Assembly: GCA_048013815.1 (NCBI GenBank)
Contig: CM106585.1
Coordinates: 17,794,001 to 17,858,000, forward strand
From: Setoptus koraiensis
Lineage: Eukaryota > Arthropoda
Reading direction: 5' to 3'
Length of the DNA stretch: 64,000 bases
Shown here one piece after another: positions 63,633 through 64,000 of the stretch (its first letter is position 1; every line of letters begins with the position of its first letter). The translations under genes and the position numbers were made by a program. The notes under the pieces are model-generated. The model was given only the letters and a program-made list of their open reading frames with translations, searched no databases and had not been told where the DNA came from.

Positions 63633-64000
63633 ATGGACCCCATGACAAATGCAGCCCTTGTGTCAGTTCGCCTTAACATTCTAGTGAATCAGTCCGACGA
63701 GGCAATCGAGGAATTACAATTCGACGACTGCGAAGCAAACTCGGTCGACCTCGAAACACTGGAGCTTATTCTCAAGGCAGCACCCAATCTCACGTCACTC
63801 AAATTTACAAATCGAAAAGGACAGAATGTAATCAGGAGAATAGGGCCCGATGCTCACTACATCATAACAGACAATTGTTCGAAATTGATAAGCCTCGACG
63901 TGTCTGGGGTGTCAATCGCTCCAACTGAGCTCTCATCGATTAGGACGAAATGTAATCAAATAACAACACTGAAAGTAACTGAAAGTAAACTGGATGACCC
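63633..64000 (+). CDS. Helicase paralogue, N-terminal part only (cut by window end)
   Basis: ATG 63633 opens 122 codons to the window end, in the same frame as and closely similar to residues 1-122 of the gene at 59769. Shared stretches include LQFDDC, GPDAHYIITDNC and LKVTESKLDDP. The leucine-rich-repeat-like N-terminus is conserved; the helicase core must lie beyond base 64000. No stop or frameshift occurs within the visible part. Confidence 0.8.
   Translation, partial: MDPMTNAALVSVRLNILVNQSDEAIEELQFDDCEANSVDLETLELILKAAPNLTSLKFTNRKGQNVIRRIGPDAHYIITDNCSKLISLDVSGVSIAPTELSSIRTKCNQITTLKVTESKLDD

Larger units (their letters stand above)
59040..64000 (+). repeat. Tandem duplication of helicase units, period about 3.87 kb
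   Basis: The unit beginning at about 59040 (promoter flank plus helicase) starts again at about 62810. ATG to ATG is 3864 bp. Similarity covers both flank and coding sequence and continues to the window end, so at least two units exist. Confidence 0.8.

Overview
This is a nuclear segment of an animal genome. Animal-type genes are clear: a monocarboxylate transporter, a presenilin, a polycystin-1-like membrane protein, a class VI P4-ATPase, an ankyrin/patatin phospholipase A2, a testis-specific-type kinase, a DHHC palmitoyltransferase and UPF1-like helicases. Genes are packed on both strands. Most are single open frames, and the few introns seen are mostly short GT-AG introns of about 100-250 bp. 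The compact, intron-poor layout, together with secreted trypsin-fold proteins that have lost catalytic residues, recalls arthropods such as mites. That placement is an inference, not proof. I saw no tRNA, rRNA, CRISPR or clear mobile element.

Layout. Bases 1-5635 are almost pure A and T with strong T excess on the + strand. The tract stops inside the transporter gene, at a point that could be a splice donor, so it may be a giant intron or an assembly artefact. Bases 5.6-15 kb hold the transporter, a divergent presenilin, a type I membrane protein with a Lys-Ser repeat tail, a shortened polycystin-1-like protein and a four-pass membrane protein. The presenilin/polycystin block was duplicated in tandem, and each copy kept one gene and left a stub of the other. 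Bases 15-32 kb hold an ATP11-type flippase with one 3' intron, a second Lys-Ser-tail protein, several disordered or small membrane proteins, and a membrane-anchored iPLA2. Bases 33-36.4 kb hold a four-exon gene for an 878-residue secreted protein of unknown family, assembled here from matching splice phases.

Bases 37.6-47.2 kb form a young, rearranged inverted duplication. Each side carries a small secreted protein gene followed about 80 bp later by an inactive serine-protease homologue, plus a second unit with a secreted or membrane protein gene, intact on the left and decayed on the right. Only the left small protein has a 54-bp repeat expansion. A decayed transporter fragment lies just beyond. 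Bases 48-64 kb hold a secreted low-complexity protein, a TSSK-like kinase, a DHHC enzyme, the third Lys-Ser-tail protein, an SF1 helicase with an N-terminal membrane anchor, and a tandem array (period about 3.9 kb) of related helicases, the last cut by the window end.

Likely connections. Membrane proteins dominate, including soluble enzyme types (phospholipase, helicase) that have gained an N-terminal anchor. The Lys-Ser-tail proteins form a three-member family that I do not recognise. The two complete helicases have lost different conserved residues. Several families have reproductive relatives elsewhere (TSSK kinases, polycystin-1/REJ proteins, nematode sperm presenilin), so a germline theme is possible but speculative.
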